DNA of 64,000 nucleotides from Anaerolineales bacterium. Lineage in GTDB: Bacteria; Chloroflexota; Anaerolineae; Anaerolineales; Villigracilaceae. The position numbers and the translations under genes were made by a program. Below the pieces are notes generated by a model. The model did not search any database. It had not been told where the DNA came from and saw only the letters and a list, made by a program, of their open reading frames with translations. Positions 1-8,885 of the stretch are shown here, piece by piece (within the stretch, counting starts at the first letter, position 1; every line of letters starts with the position of its first letter). Where the stretch lies: contig JACKAW010000001.1 of NCBI GenBank assembly GCA_020634885.1, positions 682,001 through 746,000 on the forward strand. The letters run 5' to 3'.

Positions 1-347
1 TCGCCTGCCCATTCTCTACTTCCATCCCATAGGGCGCGCAATTCATCACGGAAATGGCGCTGCATCCCATCGCGAAACACGATCTCCAAGCTATCAAATA
101 CTTGTTCCTTTGTCTCAGCGCCCAGCATTGAAAGGGTTTTCTGATTCACATCCACAACCCGTATTTGAGACATGCACTGATCGATGAATTCAGGGTGCAT
201 AACAAGGTGTGCATCCAAAGAAATCACACCGTCCGCCCGAAGTTCATCCATTATTTTTTTTATACCGCTAAAATCCTGCTCCCACAATGAAATGGGTGCA
301 TACTCGAATAACTTCACCAGATACTCCTTGTCATCTGAACCAGGCAT
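1..347 (-). CDS. PAS-domain protein, N-terminal part (cut by window edge)
   Basis: This reading frame runs off the left edge, so only about the first 115 residues are visible. I chose the ATG at 347 because GAGGG lies just upstream and an in-frame TAA occurs further back. The start reads MPGSDDKEYLVKLFEYAPIS and continues with WEQDFS, DVNQKTLSMLG and FRDGMQRHFRDEL, the pattern of a PAS fold (asn-x-ala around a ligand cleft) as found at the N terminus of sensor kinases, diguanylate cyclases and PAS-regulated response proteins. The output domain lies outside the window, so the function remains unknown beyond sensing. It sits 95 bp downstream of feoC on the same strand and may or may not share its transcript. 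Confidence 0.6.
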   Translation of the reverse strand, partial: MPGSDDKEYLVKLFEYAPISLWEQDFSGIKKIMDELRADGVISLDAHLVMHPEFIDQCMSQIRVVDVNQKTLSMLGAETKEQVFDSLEIVFRDGMQRHFRDELRALWDGSREWAG

Positions 348-441
348 AAACCCTCGATTTTTCTGCAATTGCTCAATAGGCTTTGATTATATCTTTTACC
401 ACGTCAATGCATCAGCGTGGATTAATGTAAAAATAACGGAA

Positions 442-720
442 TCAAGCCGAAGGGAGATTGAGGCGATGCTCTTTATCCCCAAATGAAGCTGCCAGCATGT
501 AACGTTTTCCGCGTGCTGCCAGCAGGTTGCAATCTGACTCTAAACCACAGGTGGCGCATATCATTCCATCAGGACCGACTTCAACGAGTTTGCCTTTTTT
601 TACAAGCAGGTCGAGCATGGGTAGGATGGCGGATGGCTGGGCTTTCATTTCACGGCTGATCTCTGAAAGACTGAGACCGCGTTCGTTGTTTGAGAACAGG
701 TCGAGCAGTTGCGAGAGCAT
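442..720 (-). CDS. feoC: FeoC-like Fe-S winged-helix regulator
   Basis: A 92-residue protein beginning MLSQLLDLFSNNERGLSLSE, a winged-helix N terminus, followed by a short cysteine cluster (C55, C58, C64 in MICATCGLESDC). FeoC proteins bind or regulate FeoB and some carry an oxygen-sensitive Fe-S cluster in the wing; three Cys are visible here. The longer frame upstream overlaps feoB in another reading frame, so I place the start at the ATG at 720, 5 nt after the feoB stop codon. Its position as last gene of feoA-feoB-feoC supports the call. A role as regulator or as FeoB-stabilising subunit cannot be separated from sequence. Confidence 0.8.
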   Translation of the reverse strand: MLSQLLDLFSNNERGLSLSEISREMKAQPSAILPMLDLLVKKGKLVEVGPDGMICATCGLESDCNLLAARGKRYMLAASFGDKEHRLNLPSA

Positions 721-725
721 GGTCC

Positions 726-2894
726 TTATCCAAACCCCAACAGTACGCCGCTCTGGTAAACGATGAATGCAGCCAGCCAGGCGATGCCAGTTTGGTATAC
801 GGCTGAGAATACAGCCCAAGATGCGCCGAATTCATGTTTTATTGCCCCAAGTGTGGTGACGCAAGGGACGTATAGCAGCACAAACACCAGGAATGAGACT
901 GCGCTTAATACATCAAAGTTCTGCTGTAAGGCAATGCTTAGGGCAGTATCTTCCCGTTGGGCACCGTCATTAATGAGGTTCACCCCGGGAATAATGCTTA
1001 ATAGAATTCTGCCAGAGCTAATGGCGGCATCTACAAAACCTGTGCCAATGCCGAGCATATCTTCCTTGAAGTTGACCGGTTCGGGGGGAACATCTTGCCC
1101 GCCAAGGTAGATCACGCTCATGGTGCTAACCACGATCTCTTTTGCCATAAAACCAGAAACAAGTGCGCCGCCGGTTTCCCAGTTTCCAAAACCAAGTGGG
1201 GCAAAAACAGGTGAGATGGCGCCGCTCACCCTGCCAAAGTAGGAGTTCTTCTGATCTGTTACGCCCCAGGGGAGATTAAGCAGAAGCCACATGATGACGG
1301 AGGCAAAAAGGATCATGGTGCTTGCTTTGTGTACGAATTCGCGTGTATTTTCCCACATATGGATGAGTACGCTTTTCATGGAAGGCTGACGATAAGGCGG
1401 CAGTTCCAAGACAAAGGCGGAGGATGCATCGGGTTTGAGAATGGTGCGGGTAAAGACCATGCCTGCCAGCATGGCAACAAGAATGCCAAGTGCGTACATT
1501 GCCCAGATCACTGTTCCGGCACGCGAGCCGAAGAATGCCAGACCAAAGACCACATAAACCGGCAGCCGCGCCGAGCAAGACATTAGCGGAACCAGCAAAG
1601 AAGTGAGGATGCGGTCGCGTCTGCTGGAGATGGTACGGGTGGCGTAAATGGCAGGGACAGCACACCCGAAACCAAGAATCATGGGGATGAACGATTTCCC
1701 ATGCAAGCCGACTACACGCATGAAGCGATCCATGACAAAGGCGGCGCGAGACATGTAGCCTGAATCTTCGAGCAAAGCCAGGAAGAAATAAAGAATTAAC
1801 AAGCCAGGTACAAAGACCAATATCCCACCCACTCCGGCGACAATGCCATCAATGACCAGTGAATGAACCCATGCGGGTACGTGGAGGGAATTGAGCATAA
1901 ATTGAAAAAGGTGCGCAATCGGTCCGTTGATAATGGCATCGGTCCAATCGAGGAAAGGTGAAGAAACATCAATGACGAGCCGAAAAACCACATACATAAC
2001 CGCGAAGAAAACGGGCAACCCGAACCATTTATGGGTAACCACATCGTCAATTCGGTCTGTGAGGGTGATACGATCCATTTGTGGGCGGTGCAGGGTTTGA
2101 CGTACAATGCCGTTGATAAAGCCATAACGCCGGTCGGCGGTGAGCAAATCCACCTCGTCGCCGAGCATGTCCTGAATATGCGCCGATCCATTTTGGGCAA
2201 GCGCAATCACCTGCTCTCCGCCCTGCTTTGACTGAATATGTGTGAGAATGTCTGAATCAGCTTCGAGTAATTTCAACGCCAGCCAACGCCTGGGGTATAG
2301 GGTAACATCCAGTTTGTTTTCTTCAAAAGCATGAATTATTTTTTCAACCTCACGCTCTACCTTGCCGCCATAATCGAGCTTGAACATGGGTTGAGTTTTG
2401 CCCGAAACTTCCAGCACTTTTTCAACAATTTCTGAGATACCCTTGCCTTTATTGGCAGCAGACTGCACAACAGGAATATCGGCAAGTAATTGCGAAATTA
2501 GGTCTACATTGATACTGGCGTTGTCTTTCTTTAATTCATCCGTCATGTTTAGGACTAAAACTACAGGTACATCCAGCTCAAGGATTTGAACGGTCAGGTA
2601 GAGGTTACGTTCCAGGTTTGTGGCATCCACCACGTTAATCACAAGGTCTGGTCGTTCATTAATGATGTAATCACGGGCAATGATCTCTTCGGGAGAATAC
2701 GCCGTCAGGCTGTATGTACCGGGTAAATCTACAATATGGATCGTTCGACCATCCAGTTCAAACTCGCCCTCTTTTTTTTCTACGGTTTTGCCGGGCCAAT
2801 TCCCCGTATGTTGGTGCAGCCCCGTCAACATATTGAAGATGGTGGTCTTACCTGCATTTGGGTTGCCCGCCAATGCTATGGTCAGGTCATTCAT
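726..2894 (-). CDS. feoB: Ferrous iron transport protein B
   Basis: A 722-residue GTPase-permease for Fe(II) uptake across the cytoplasmic membrane. The N-terminal G domain shows G1 GNPNAGKT near residue 10, G3 DLPG near 56 and G4 NMTD near 117. A helical regulatory segment follows, then a membrane domain with two Gate-type motifs (FVPGLLILYFFLALLEDSGY is the first; GCAVPAI follows). Length is usual for FeoB. The ATG at 2894 overlaps the feoA stop by 8 nt (ATGAATGA) and has GAGG about 9 nt upstream; an in-frame TTG at 2900 is the alternative. Translationally coupled to feoA and followed after 5 nt by feoC. Confidence 0.97.
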   Translation of the reverse strand: MNDLTIALAGNPNAGKTTIFNMLTGLHQHTGNWPGKTVEKKEGEFELDGRTIHIVDLPGTYSLTAYSPEEIIARDYIINERPDLVINVVDATNLERNLYLTVQILELDVPVVLVLNMTDELKKDNASINVDLISQLLADIPVVQSAANKGKGISEIVEKVLEVSGKTQPMFKLDYGGKVEREVEKIIHAFEENKLDVTLYPRRWLALKLLEADSDILTHIQSKQGGEQVIALAQNGSAHIQDMLGDEVDLLTADRRYGFINGIVRQTLHRPQMDRITLTDRIDDVVTHKWFGLPVFFAVMYVVFRLVIDVSSPFLDWTDAIINGPIAHLFQFMLNSLHVPAWVHSLVIDGIVAGVGGILVFVPGLLILYFFLALLEDSGYMSRAAFVMDRFMRVVGLHGKSFIPMILGFGCAVPAIYATRTISSRRDRILTSLLVPLMSCSARLPVYVVFGLAFFGSRAGTVIWAMYALGILVAMLAGMVFTRTILKPDASSAFVLELPPYRQPSMKSVLIHMWENTREFVHKASTMILFASVIMWLLLNLPWGVTDQKNSYFGRVSGAISPVFAPLGFGNWETGGALVSGFMAKEIVVSTMSVIYLGGQDVPPEPVNFKEDMLGIGTGFVDAAISSGRILLSIIPGVNLINDGAQREDTALSIALQQNFDVLSAVSFLVFVLLYVPCVTTLGAIKHEFGASWAVFSAVYQTGIAWLAAFIVYQSGVLLGFG

Positions 2895-3126
2895 TGACAA
2901 CGACCTCGATCAACGCAGCTTCTTCTTTGCGCAGGGCAAGGTGGTATCCCTTTATCAAAAATTCAATAGGGTCGCCAAGTGGAGCGCTGCGCTCATTAAG
3001 GATCTTTTCGCCTTTGATGATTCCCATTTCAATAAAACGTCTGCGTAGGGCACTTGTCCCACCAACATGGACGATCACCGCAGATTGACCGGGGCGTAAT
3101 AAGTGTAATTGGATAGATTCAGTCAT
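2887..3126 (-). CDS. feoA: Ferrous iron transport protein A
   Basis: A 79-residue SH3-like protein starting MTESIQLHLLRPGQSAVIVH, with the typical RRRFIEMGIIKGEKI and GDPIEFLIKGYHLALRKEEA signature of FeoA. FeoA is a small cytosolic partner of FeoB that is needed for efficient Fe(II) uptake. A longer frame reaches 3228 but has no family match in its first 34 residues; the ATG at 3126 gives the usual FeoA length. First gene of the feoABC operon; its stop overlaps the feoB start. The 125 bp upstream is shared with the divergent hydrolase gene. Confidence 0.9.
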   Translation of the reverse strand: MTESIQLHLLRPGQSAVIVHVGGTSALRRRFIEMGIIKGEKILNERSAPLGDPIEFLIKGYHLALRKEEAALIEVVVNE

Positions 3127-3191
3127 GTATTCCTCGAGAGAAGGGATTATTTCAGAAATATTCACCGCATGACATGGTAAGAGGTCACCAA

Positions 3192-3221
3192 TTCCACAGA
3201 CGCATGTCACCATGCTATACT
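3192..3221 (+). promoter_or_regulatory. Probable promoter of the hydrolase gene
   Basis: A TATACT -10 hexamer lies at 3216-3221 with a weak TTCCAC at 3192-3197 (18 bp spacer). It lies 30 bp before the ATG at 3252 in the feoA/hydrolase divergent region. No Fur-box-like inverted repeat was obvious by eye for the feo side. Confidence 0.4.
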
Positions 3222-3251
3222 CCACCAACCTACTCAGAAAAGGAGCTCACC

Positions 3252-4007
3252 ATGTATCAAACTGATATGTATGAAGGTCTGTTGGCTGAAACCATTTCCA
3301 TCACAGGAGCCAAAGGCGAAACCATCAATGCTTATTTTGCGCGTCCACTCGGGGCGGGTCCCTACCCCGCCATGGTACTTGCCCACCACATGCCCGGCTG
3401 GGATCAGTGGTACCGAGAAGCAACCTTCAAGTTTGCCCATCAAGGCTACATCACCATCACGCCTAATCTTTATTTTCGTGCCGGTCATGGCACGCCTGAA
3501 GATGTCGCTGCAAAAGTCCGCGCAGATGGCGGCATCGCAGACGAACAAGCGGTTGGCGACCTTGAAGGCGCGCTGAATTATATCCGCTCCCTGCCGTACT
3601 CCAATGGCAAAGTTGGCATCTTTGGCACATGTTCTGGCGGCAGGCATTCTTACATAGCCGCCTGTAAAACAAAAAAATTTGATGCAGTTGTGGATTGTTG
3701 GGGCGGGCGCGTGGTGATGACTCCTGACCAGTTGAACGAGAAAACGCCCGTCTCGCCTCTTGATCTGACCGGTGACCTGTCCTGCCCCATTTTGGGTTTA
3801 TTCGGCAACGACGACTCAAGCCCCACCCCCGAGCAGGTGAACCAACATGAAGAAACCCTCAAAAAGTTGGGAAAAAATTATGAGTTCCATCGCTACGATG
3901 GCGCTGGTCATGGATTCTTCTATTACCACGCCGCCATGTACCGACAGGCTCAAGCGGTGGACGGCTGGCAAAAGGTCTGGGCGTTTTTAGGGAAACACCT
4001 CAAATAA
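3252..4007 (+). CDS. Dienelactone hydrolase family alpha/beta hydrolase
   Basis: A 251-residue cytosolic alpha/beta hydrolase. The nucleophile elbow GIFGTCSGG carries Cys (about residue 128) instead of Ser, the hallmark of dienelactone hydrolases; GNDD near 185 supplies the Asp and GAGHGFF near 220 the His. The N-terminal PAMVLAHHMPGWDQWYREAT block forms the first strands and oxyanion region. The start at 3252 is set by AGGAGC at 3241-3246. Many family members act on carboxymethylene-type lactones or unknown esters; no aromatic degradation genes are nearby, so the substrate is unknown. It is followed 11 bp later by the small DUF6295-type gene, probably on one transcript. Confidence 0.88.
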   Translation: MYQTDMYEGLLAETISITGAKGETINAYFARPLGAGPYPAMVLAHHMPGWDQWYREATFKFAHQGYITITPNLYFRAGHGTPEDVAAKVRADGGIADEQAVGDLEGALNYIRSLPYSNGKVGIFGTCSGGRHSYIAACKTKKFDAVVDCWGGRVVMTPDQLNEKTPVSPLDLTGDLSCPILGLFGNDDSSPTPEQVNQHEETLKKLGKNYEFHRYDGAGHGFFYYHAAMYRQAQAVDGWQKVWAFLGKHLK

Positions 4008-4018
4008 GGAGCATGGAC

Positions 4019-4282
4019 ATGTGTACAATGATCGTTGAAAAAGTAAAGATCGAAGGCAGCGGAAAAGGTCTGAATGGATGGTTCAAACTGGAGCAGGCAA
4101 ACGTCTCTTACGACCATCCCTTTGATGCTCCATATGAACATGCCCTCAATATTGATTTTGTGAACGAAGCCCAAGGCGTCGGCGCAAGGGTAGCCGTCGA
4201 GTTGAGCGAACAAGCCGCCCGTGAGTTGATCCGCACCATCCAAAACGTGCTGGACCAGGCTGAGGCTGGCGGTCATTTGTAA
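4019..4282 (+). CDS. DUF6295-type small protein
   Basis: An 87-residue soluble protein starting MCTMIVEKVKIEGSGKGLNG, with HALNIDFVNEAQGVGARVAVEL in the middle. This matches what I recall of DUF6295 proteins, often found next to dienelactone hydrolases; the exact family name should be treated as recollection. AAGGAG at 4006-4011 is 7 nt from the ATG at 4019, which I prefer over the ATG at 4013. No catalytic motif is recognised. The tight linkage to the hydrolase suggests a shared role. Confidence 0.7.
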   Translation: MCTMIVEKVKIEGSGKGLNGWFKLEQANVSYDHPFDAPYEHALNIDFVNEAQGVGARVAVELSEQAARELIRTIQNVLDQAEAGGHL

Positions 4283-4300
4283 TTCAACCTGCCGTTAAAC

Positions 4301-4330
4301 AAAAAGGCTGTTTACATGAACAGCCTTTTT
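4301..4330. terminator. Bidirectional rho-independent terminator
   Basis: A perfect 12-bp stem, AAAAAGGCTGTT (4301-4312) with AACAGCCTTTTT (4319-4330), and a 6-nt loop. T-rich tails follow on both strands, so it can end both the plus-strand hydrolase operon and the convergent minus-strand gene ending at 4342. Confidence 0.88.
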
Positions 4331-4341
4331 GTTTCTCTCAA

Positions 4342-4878
4342 TTATCTCCGAGCCGAAGGCGGGAAAATGCCCATTTCGCTGGACTGTACTTCCTCCACAG
4401 AGAAAAAAGCCCGAGGAGCAACTTCATGGATGATCTTCGAAACTTCGGCAAGTTTTTTGCGCTGCACTACGGTGTATAGTAATTTCACAGAACCTTGAGC
4501 CCCTTCGCCGTCTACACTTGTTACACCATACCCTGCCTCGCGTAAGGCAGACGTTAATTCACTGGCATCCTTTTTAAGAATGATCCGCAGAACCAAGGTG
4601 CCCATTGCCATACGTTCTTCGATCAACATGCCAACGTAAGTCCCTGTGGCAAAGCCGCCTGCATAACCAAGGTAAGAGGTTATCCCTTGCGCGCTCTTCA
4701 CGATCTGGCTAACGACTACGATCCAGATGAAGACCTCTACAAACCCCAGCAACGGCGCAATATTCCGCCTGCCGCGCGAGGTAAAGATGATCCGAAGCGT
4801 GCCAAGTGTCACATCTGCTACACGAGCAACAAATACTATTAACGGCAGAATAACCCACGCATACCATTCAAATTCCAT
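4342..4878 (-). CDS. DUF2179/DUF5698-type membrane protein (UPF0316)
   Basis: A 178-residue protein with three predicted membrane helices in its first half (WVILPLIVFVARVADVTLGT, a second at PLLGFVEVFIWIVVVSQIV, a third in GFATGTYVGMLI) and a soluble C-terminal DUF2179-like domain (RIILKKDASELTSALREAG, then GSVKLLYTVVQRKKLAEV). This is the arrangement of UPF0316 proteins, whose biochemical role is unknown; the C-terminal domain resembles ACT/regulatory folds. It lies 11 bp downstream of the asparagine synthase gene and probably shares its message. Confidence 0.8.
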   Translation of the reverse strand: MEFEWYAWVILPLIVFVARVADVTLGTLRIIFTSRGRRNIAPLLGFVEVFIWIVVVSQIVKSAQGITSYLGYAGGFATGTYVGMLIEERMAMGTLVLRIILKKDASELTSALREAGYGVTSVDGEGAQGSVKLLYTVVQRKKLAEVSKIIHEVAPRAFFSVEEVQSSEMGIFPPSARR

Positions 4879-4889
4879 GGTTCTATCTC

Positions 4890-6374
4890 CTATAAACTTC
4901 GGCTATGCCCCATGGTTGGAAATATCCAGCGGTCTTCAAAATGCTGGTTCAGGATTTTATAGTAATAAAGAGCTTCTTTATTTGGCAGGCGATAGTTCCA
5001 TTCAAACAGCAGGCGCGCCCGCTCAGAATGGAACTCTTCTGTGGAAATTTTTTCTTCTGCCATTTTTGCGATCACATCAAACGAACCGGCACCCTTTGAG
5101 AATTTTTGTTTGGGGCGGTTGGTAATTTCGTCTGGCAGGTGACCTTCAAATGCTTTGCGCAAAAGGAACTTTGCCGGTTTTTCACGGTGGGTTTTCCACT
5201 TGGCGGGCAAGCCCAAACCCAATGCAATAGACCTTACATCCAAAAATGGGACGCGCGCCTCCAAACTAAACGCCATGGCAACCCGGTCGGCTCGTTGCAG
5301 GTTGGTATTGTGCAGCGCTGCCGTAATACCGATCATTTCCTTTTGGAGCATTTCAGGGTTTTCGTAAGAACGCAGGTAGTCGTAGCCCGCATAGATCTCA
5401 TCAGCGCCTTCACCGGTGAGAATGACCTTTACATATTTAGACGCCATTTCTGCCAGGAAATAATTTGGGATGGCAGAGCGAACCAGCGCCGGGTCAAAGG
5501 TTTCAAGGTGATAGATCACATTTGGCAAAACCTCCAGCATTTCCGCTTCGGTATAAATCCGTTCGTGATGCTGAGTCCCGAGCATTTTTGCCACTTTGCG
5601 GGCAGCGGGCAGGTCTTCGCCGCCTTCCATGCCTACCGCAAAGGAGTGTAAATGTTCCGTGCCGCGATTGGCGAGTGCAGCCACAATGCTGCTATCCAAG
5701 CCGCCACTCAAGCTGATGCCCACAGGCACGTCGGAGATCATGCGTTTTTGAACCGCGTCGTCCAGCACAGATTGAATCGACTCGACTGCCTGTTTCTCTT
5801 CTTTTATGGATACGGGCTTGGGAGCAACTTCGTAAAAAGCGTGCCAGCCGACTTCTGAGTGAAACCAATGCCCGGCAGGGAATTCGCGGATCTCATCCGT
5901 CATCAATGCCAGGGCTTTGATCTCAGAAGCAAAATAGAACTTGCCATCTTTTTCACCGCAATAGAGCGGTTTGATCCCAATGGGGTCGCGAGCCAAAAAG
6001 AATTCTTCGCCATTCATTAAGGCGAAGGCAAACATGCCGTCCAGCATCTCCACGGCGCGAGGTCCATACTTGCGGTATAGATGCACGATCACTTCGGTGT
6101 CGCTGTGGGTTTTGAGTTCAACATCGTGCAAATGTTCTTTTGCCAGTTGACGAAAATTGTATACCTCGCCATTAAATGCGATCCAGGTATCTTCAAAACC
6201 CATTGGCTGGTGCCCGCTTTCCACGTCAATGATGGCAAGGCGGGTATGTCCGAGTGTGCCAATTGGCATATCTTTCACGCCGCTGCCATCAGGTCCACGA
6301 TGGCTGAGTTTTTCCAGCATTTTTTCAACATCTTGAGATGCCTGTTGTTTGTAAACTCCTGCAATTCCACACAT
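4890..6374 (-). CDS. asnB: Asparagine synthase (glutamine-hydrolysing)
   Basis: A 494-residue class II amidotransferase. MCGIAGVY places the catalytic Cys2 at the N terminus after Met removal; SHRGPDGSG and FNGEVYNFRQL are the glutaminase motifs. SGGLDSS near residue 224 is the PP-loop that binds ATP, and ILTGEGADEIYAGY and RVPFLD follow in the synthetase half. It converts aspartate, glutamine and ATP to asparagine. It is somewhat short for AsnB (E. coli 554) because of a compact C terminus. Gene order (20 bp after the DUF389 gene) suggests co-transcription. A second homologue, 631 residues long and in a glycan context, lies at 55458-57353, so this copy is the better housekeeping candidate. 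Confidence 0.9.
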   Translation of the reverse strand: MCGIAGVYKQQASQDVEKMLEKLSHRGPDGSGVKDMPIGTLGHTRLAIIDVESGHQPMGFEDTWIAFNGEVYNFRQLAKEHLHDVELKTHSDTEVIVHLYRKYGPRAVEMLDGMFAFALMNGEEFFLARDPIGIKPLYCGEKDGKFYFASEIKALALMTDEIREFPAGHWFHSEVGWHAFYEVAPKPVSIKEEKQAVESIQSVLDDAVQKRMISDVPVGISLSGGLDSSIVAALANRGTEHLHSFAVGMEGGEDLPAARKVAKMLGTQHHERIYTEAEMLEVLPNVIYHLETFDPALVRSAIPNYFLAEMASKYVKVILTGEGADEIYAGYDYLRSYENPEMLQKEMIGITAALHNTNLQRADRVAMAFSLEARVPFLDVRSIALGLGLPAKWKTHREKPAKFLLRKAFEGHLPDEITNRPKQKFSKGAGSFDVIAKMAEEKISTEEFHSERARLLFEWNYRLPNKEALYYYKILNQHFEDRWIFPTMGHSRSL

Positions 6375-6394
6375 ATTCTAAATTCTCCTTTTCT

Positions 6395-7747
6395 TTACTT
6401 GGAAGGCGTTGCTGTAACCACCGCCAGATATATTTCGGGGATCCAGCCTATTCTCCCTTCGCCGTCCATCACTTCTATCCAAACCAAACCATTTTCTTCT
6501 GTCTTTCTGTACAAAACAGTTAAAACCTGCCCCGGGCGAATCTGTCCGATGACCGGTCCATTTGGAGTTTGGTACAACTGCAATCTTGGAACTCCATTGT
6601 TCGACACCTGCCCCAACGCGGGTGTGGGCGTTGCCGATGGGGTGAGAGTCGCTGTCGGCGTAGGGGGAAGATAGGTAGGTGTAGCAGTAAACGTTGGGGT
6701 AGGACCCGGCGTAGCCGTCTGTGTTGGAGTTGGCGGAATGAGCGGATCCAATCGATCTGCAGAGATTTGATTCACTTTTAATGAGACGGGTCTTTGCAAA
6801 CCGTCCACGATCGCTTTTTGAAGTTCGGTCACCTGTTCATATCGCAGCGGGTTGTATGTGTTTATGGTGATGGTCATATCAAGACTGTCACCAGTACGAG
6901 ATAGGGAGAGTTCCACCAGTTCGGCACGCAGCCGCGAAACTTCTTGATTGACTACTTCGTTTATAAGTCTGTTTTCATTTGCCTGCTGAAAGAGTTGTAC
7001 GCTGTAATAGGTTAGCGGAATAAGCAGTGCAAGTGTGATGAATGCCGAAATGAGCAAGCTGCTCGGCAGGCGATGGTTGACGATGTGCGTATCGGGTGCA
7101 AAGCCGCGCAGAAAGAAAACCAATGCGCCAGAAAATGCAATGGTGATGGCATTGGTGATAAACAAAAGCAATGCGCCGCCTGCCACATCGCCGTGCCCTA
7201 AAGCAAGCCCAATACCCACGGTGCAAAGCGGCGGCATGAGCGCTGTGGCAATGGCAACCCCTGGCAATGCGGCAGAGATGTTGGGGCGCGTGAGAGCGTA
7301 AGCCGCAGCCAAGCCGCCAGCTAATGCGATCACCAGGTCTATGGGAGAGGGGTGGGTTCGAGCAATCACCTCATTTGGCAGTTCCTGCAAGACAACGAAG
7401 GGCAGGTAAATATTGACCCATGTCATAAAAGCAGAGAGTGCAACCGCCAATACTGCGCCAAGAAACAGGGCTATGGCAGAGGCGCGGGCAAGTGATGAGT
7501 TTCCTGTAATCGAAGATAGCCCAATGCCGATGATGGGCGACATTAATGGGGCAACCAACATTGCGCCAATAATGACCGCTGGAGAGTTTGTAATTAGCCC
7601 CAGCGTGGCAATGCTGCACGAAAGCACAACAAGCAGAAAAAAGTCAAAACGTGAAGTGATAGACCTACGAATATCCTGCTCTACCGAAAGTTTTTCGTCG
7701 TCATCCAGCGGGTGCATTAGCCGCTTTATGACTTCATATGCATTCAT
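6395..7747 (-). CDS. DUF389 membrane protein with C-terminal SH3-like domain
   Basis: A 450-residue protein. The N-terminal half is a DUF389 region with about six hydrophobic helices and the typical block TNSPAVIIGAMLVAPLMSPI. A charged helix, then a Thr/Pro-rich linker (about residues 335-375) leads to a C-terminal bacterial SH3-like module (LQLYQTPNGPVIGQIRPGQV, then WIEVMDGEGRIGWIPEIYL) expected outside the membrane. DUF389 proteins are of unknown function. The ATG at 7747 overlaps the stop of the upstream dehydrogenase by 4 nt (ATGA), so translation is probably coupled. The SH3 extension suggests contact with the cell envelope; this is inference. Confidence 0.82.
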   Translation of the reverse strand: MNAYEVIKRLMHPLDDDEKLSVEQDIRRSITSRFDFFLLVVLSCSIATLGLITNSPAVIIGAMLVAPLMSPIIGIGLSSITGNSSLARASAIALFLGAVLAVALSAFMTWVNIYLPFVVLQELPNEVIARTHPSPIDLVIALAGGLAAAYALTRPNISAALPGVAIATALMPPLCTVGIGLALGHGDVAGGALLLFITNAITIAFSGALVFFLRGFAPDTHIVNHRLPSSLLISAFITLALLIPLTYYSVQLFQQANENRLINEVVNQEVSRLRAELVELSLSRTGDSLDMTITINTYNPLRYEQVTELQKAIVDGLQRPVSLKVNQISADRLDPLIPPTPTQTATPGPTPTFTATPTYLPPTPTATLTPSATPTPALGQVSNNGVPRLQLYQTPNGPVIGQIRPGQVLTVLYRKTEENGLVWIEVMDGEGRIGWIPEIYLAVVTATPSK

Positions 7748-8844
7748 GTGAGTCTGCCTTCCTTCACATATTGTGTTAATTCGCTCACACTCCACTGCTG
7801 AAAGCCAAGTCTATCCACGGTGCGCCCGCGCCGCCAGTAATCGGTGCGGTGCATGATATTGCCCAGACGGATGATGCTATCCATGCCGCGCACAGAAACG
7901 CCATAGCGCATTCCAAGCGAAGCCATGGGCACCATGCTCATGGGGATATCTTCAAACAGATACCGATGTTTCAAAGTAGCAGGCGCTTTAATACCATAAT
8001 ATCCCTGTTGGTTTTGGATGGCTTCATATAGATCTTCGCCTTCCGAGTTGTATGCCAATTTCAGCCAGTCTAATGCTGTTCTTACCCGTAAACCTAATGC
8101 AGAACCAACCGTCACCCGTTCACGATCCAGCACTTCCAATACACGCGCCACGGAGGGTGTAACCCCATCAATATAGAACTGATAATCACCATGGGTGTGT
8201 TCGATCCAACCAGAGTTTAGAATAGTCAGCGCCGGGTGAAAGATCGCGCCCATATTATTCAAGCCGGTGTGCAAAATGTCAACGCCGTCTATGTATTGAG
8301 GGTAGGCATGGTGAATAGCTTCGAGTACCATTTCGTTACGGTTGGAAGGCAGCGCTGCCAGGGGTACAGCATCTTTAATCCGAAAGATGCGTCCTTGCGC
8401 AGGTCCGTCGGTGCGGCTGGCGTAGATGAATGTTTCGGCTTCGGCAACCGTTACATCTGCGGTACAACCATTGTCACGGATCACATGCGTAAACTCCATG
8501 GCTCCAAGTGTGCGCCCGGGGTGTAAAACAACAATTTGACCATCTTTCAAGTGCGGCGCGCACATCTTCGCTACATCTGCATGAGCCGAAGACGGCAGAA
8601 CCACCATGATGACCTGCGCATGTTGAATCGCTTCGGCAATATCCGGTGTCACCAGTGTCAACTTTCCAAACCCGTGCGGTCCGCCTTCGGGACTTTCCAA
8701 TTCAACCCCTCCTCGTTTTTTAATTACAGAAATATGGTCGAAGGTACGGTTCCAAAGAGCAACATCTGCGCCCATTAAAGCCAGATGCGCCGCCATCACT
8801 TTGCCGCCATTCCCCGCCCCTAAAACGGTGTATTTCTCTGCCAT
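7744..8844 (-). CDS. NAD(P)-dependent octopine/nopaline-type dehydrogenase
   Basis: A 366-residue protein with an N-terminal Rossmann fold (VLGAGNGGKVMAAHLALMG, residues 7-25) and a C-terminal opine dehydrogenase domain with NMGAIFHPALTILNSGWIE, where the His is the family's usual catalytic residue. Opine dehydrogenases reductively join an amino acid amine to a 2-oxo acid, or run the reverse oxidation. No opine is predictable from sequence. It lies 41 bp downstream of the cobalamin mutase-like gene and is translationally coupled to the DUF389 gene, so these three probably form one unit. Ketopantoate reductase or glycerol-3-phosphate dehydrogenase would be alternative Rossmann relatives but the His motif favours the opine group. 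Confidence 0.82.
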   Translation of the reverse strand: MAEKYTVLGAGNGGKVMAAHLALMGADVALWNRTFDHISVIKKRGGVELESPEGGPHGFGKLTLVTPDIAEAIQHAQVIMVVLPSSAHADVAKMCAPHLKDGQIVVLHPGRTLGAMEFTHVIRDNGCTADVTVAEAETFIYASRTDGPAQGRIFRIKDAVPLAALPSNRNEMVLEAIHHAYPQYIDGVDILHTGLNNMGAIFHPALTILNSGWIEHTHGDYQFYIDGVTPSVARVLEVLDRERVTVGSALGLRVRTALDWLKLAYNSEGEDLYEAIQNQQGYYGIKAPATLKHRYLFEDIPMSMVPMASLGMRYGVSVRGMDSIIRLGNIMHRTDYWRRGRTVDRLGFQQWSVSELTQYVKEGRLT

Positions 8845-8885
8845 GTTAAATTCCTTTCTTCAAAACCGGTCACGTTCCTCTCGCG

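Noticed and set aside
184..486. Plus-strand reading frame of 100 codons
   Set aside because: It overlaps the partial PAS gene in reverse, with no ribosome site and no family motif.
3127..3251. Fur box between feoA and the hydrolase gene
   Set aside because: No convincing GATAAT-type inverted repeat could be read.
4301..4330. Riboswitch candidate
   Set aside because: It is a simple 12-bp stem with T-runs between convergent genes, therefore a terminator.
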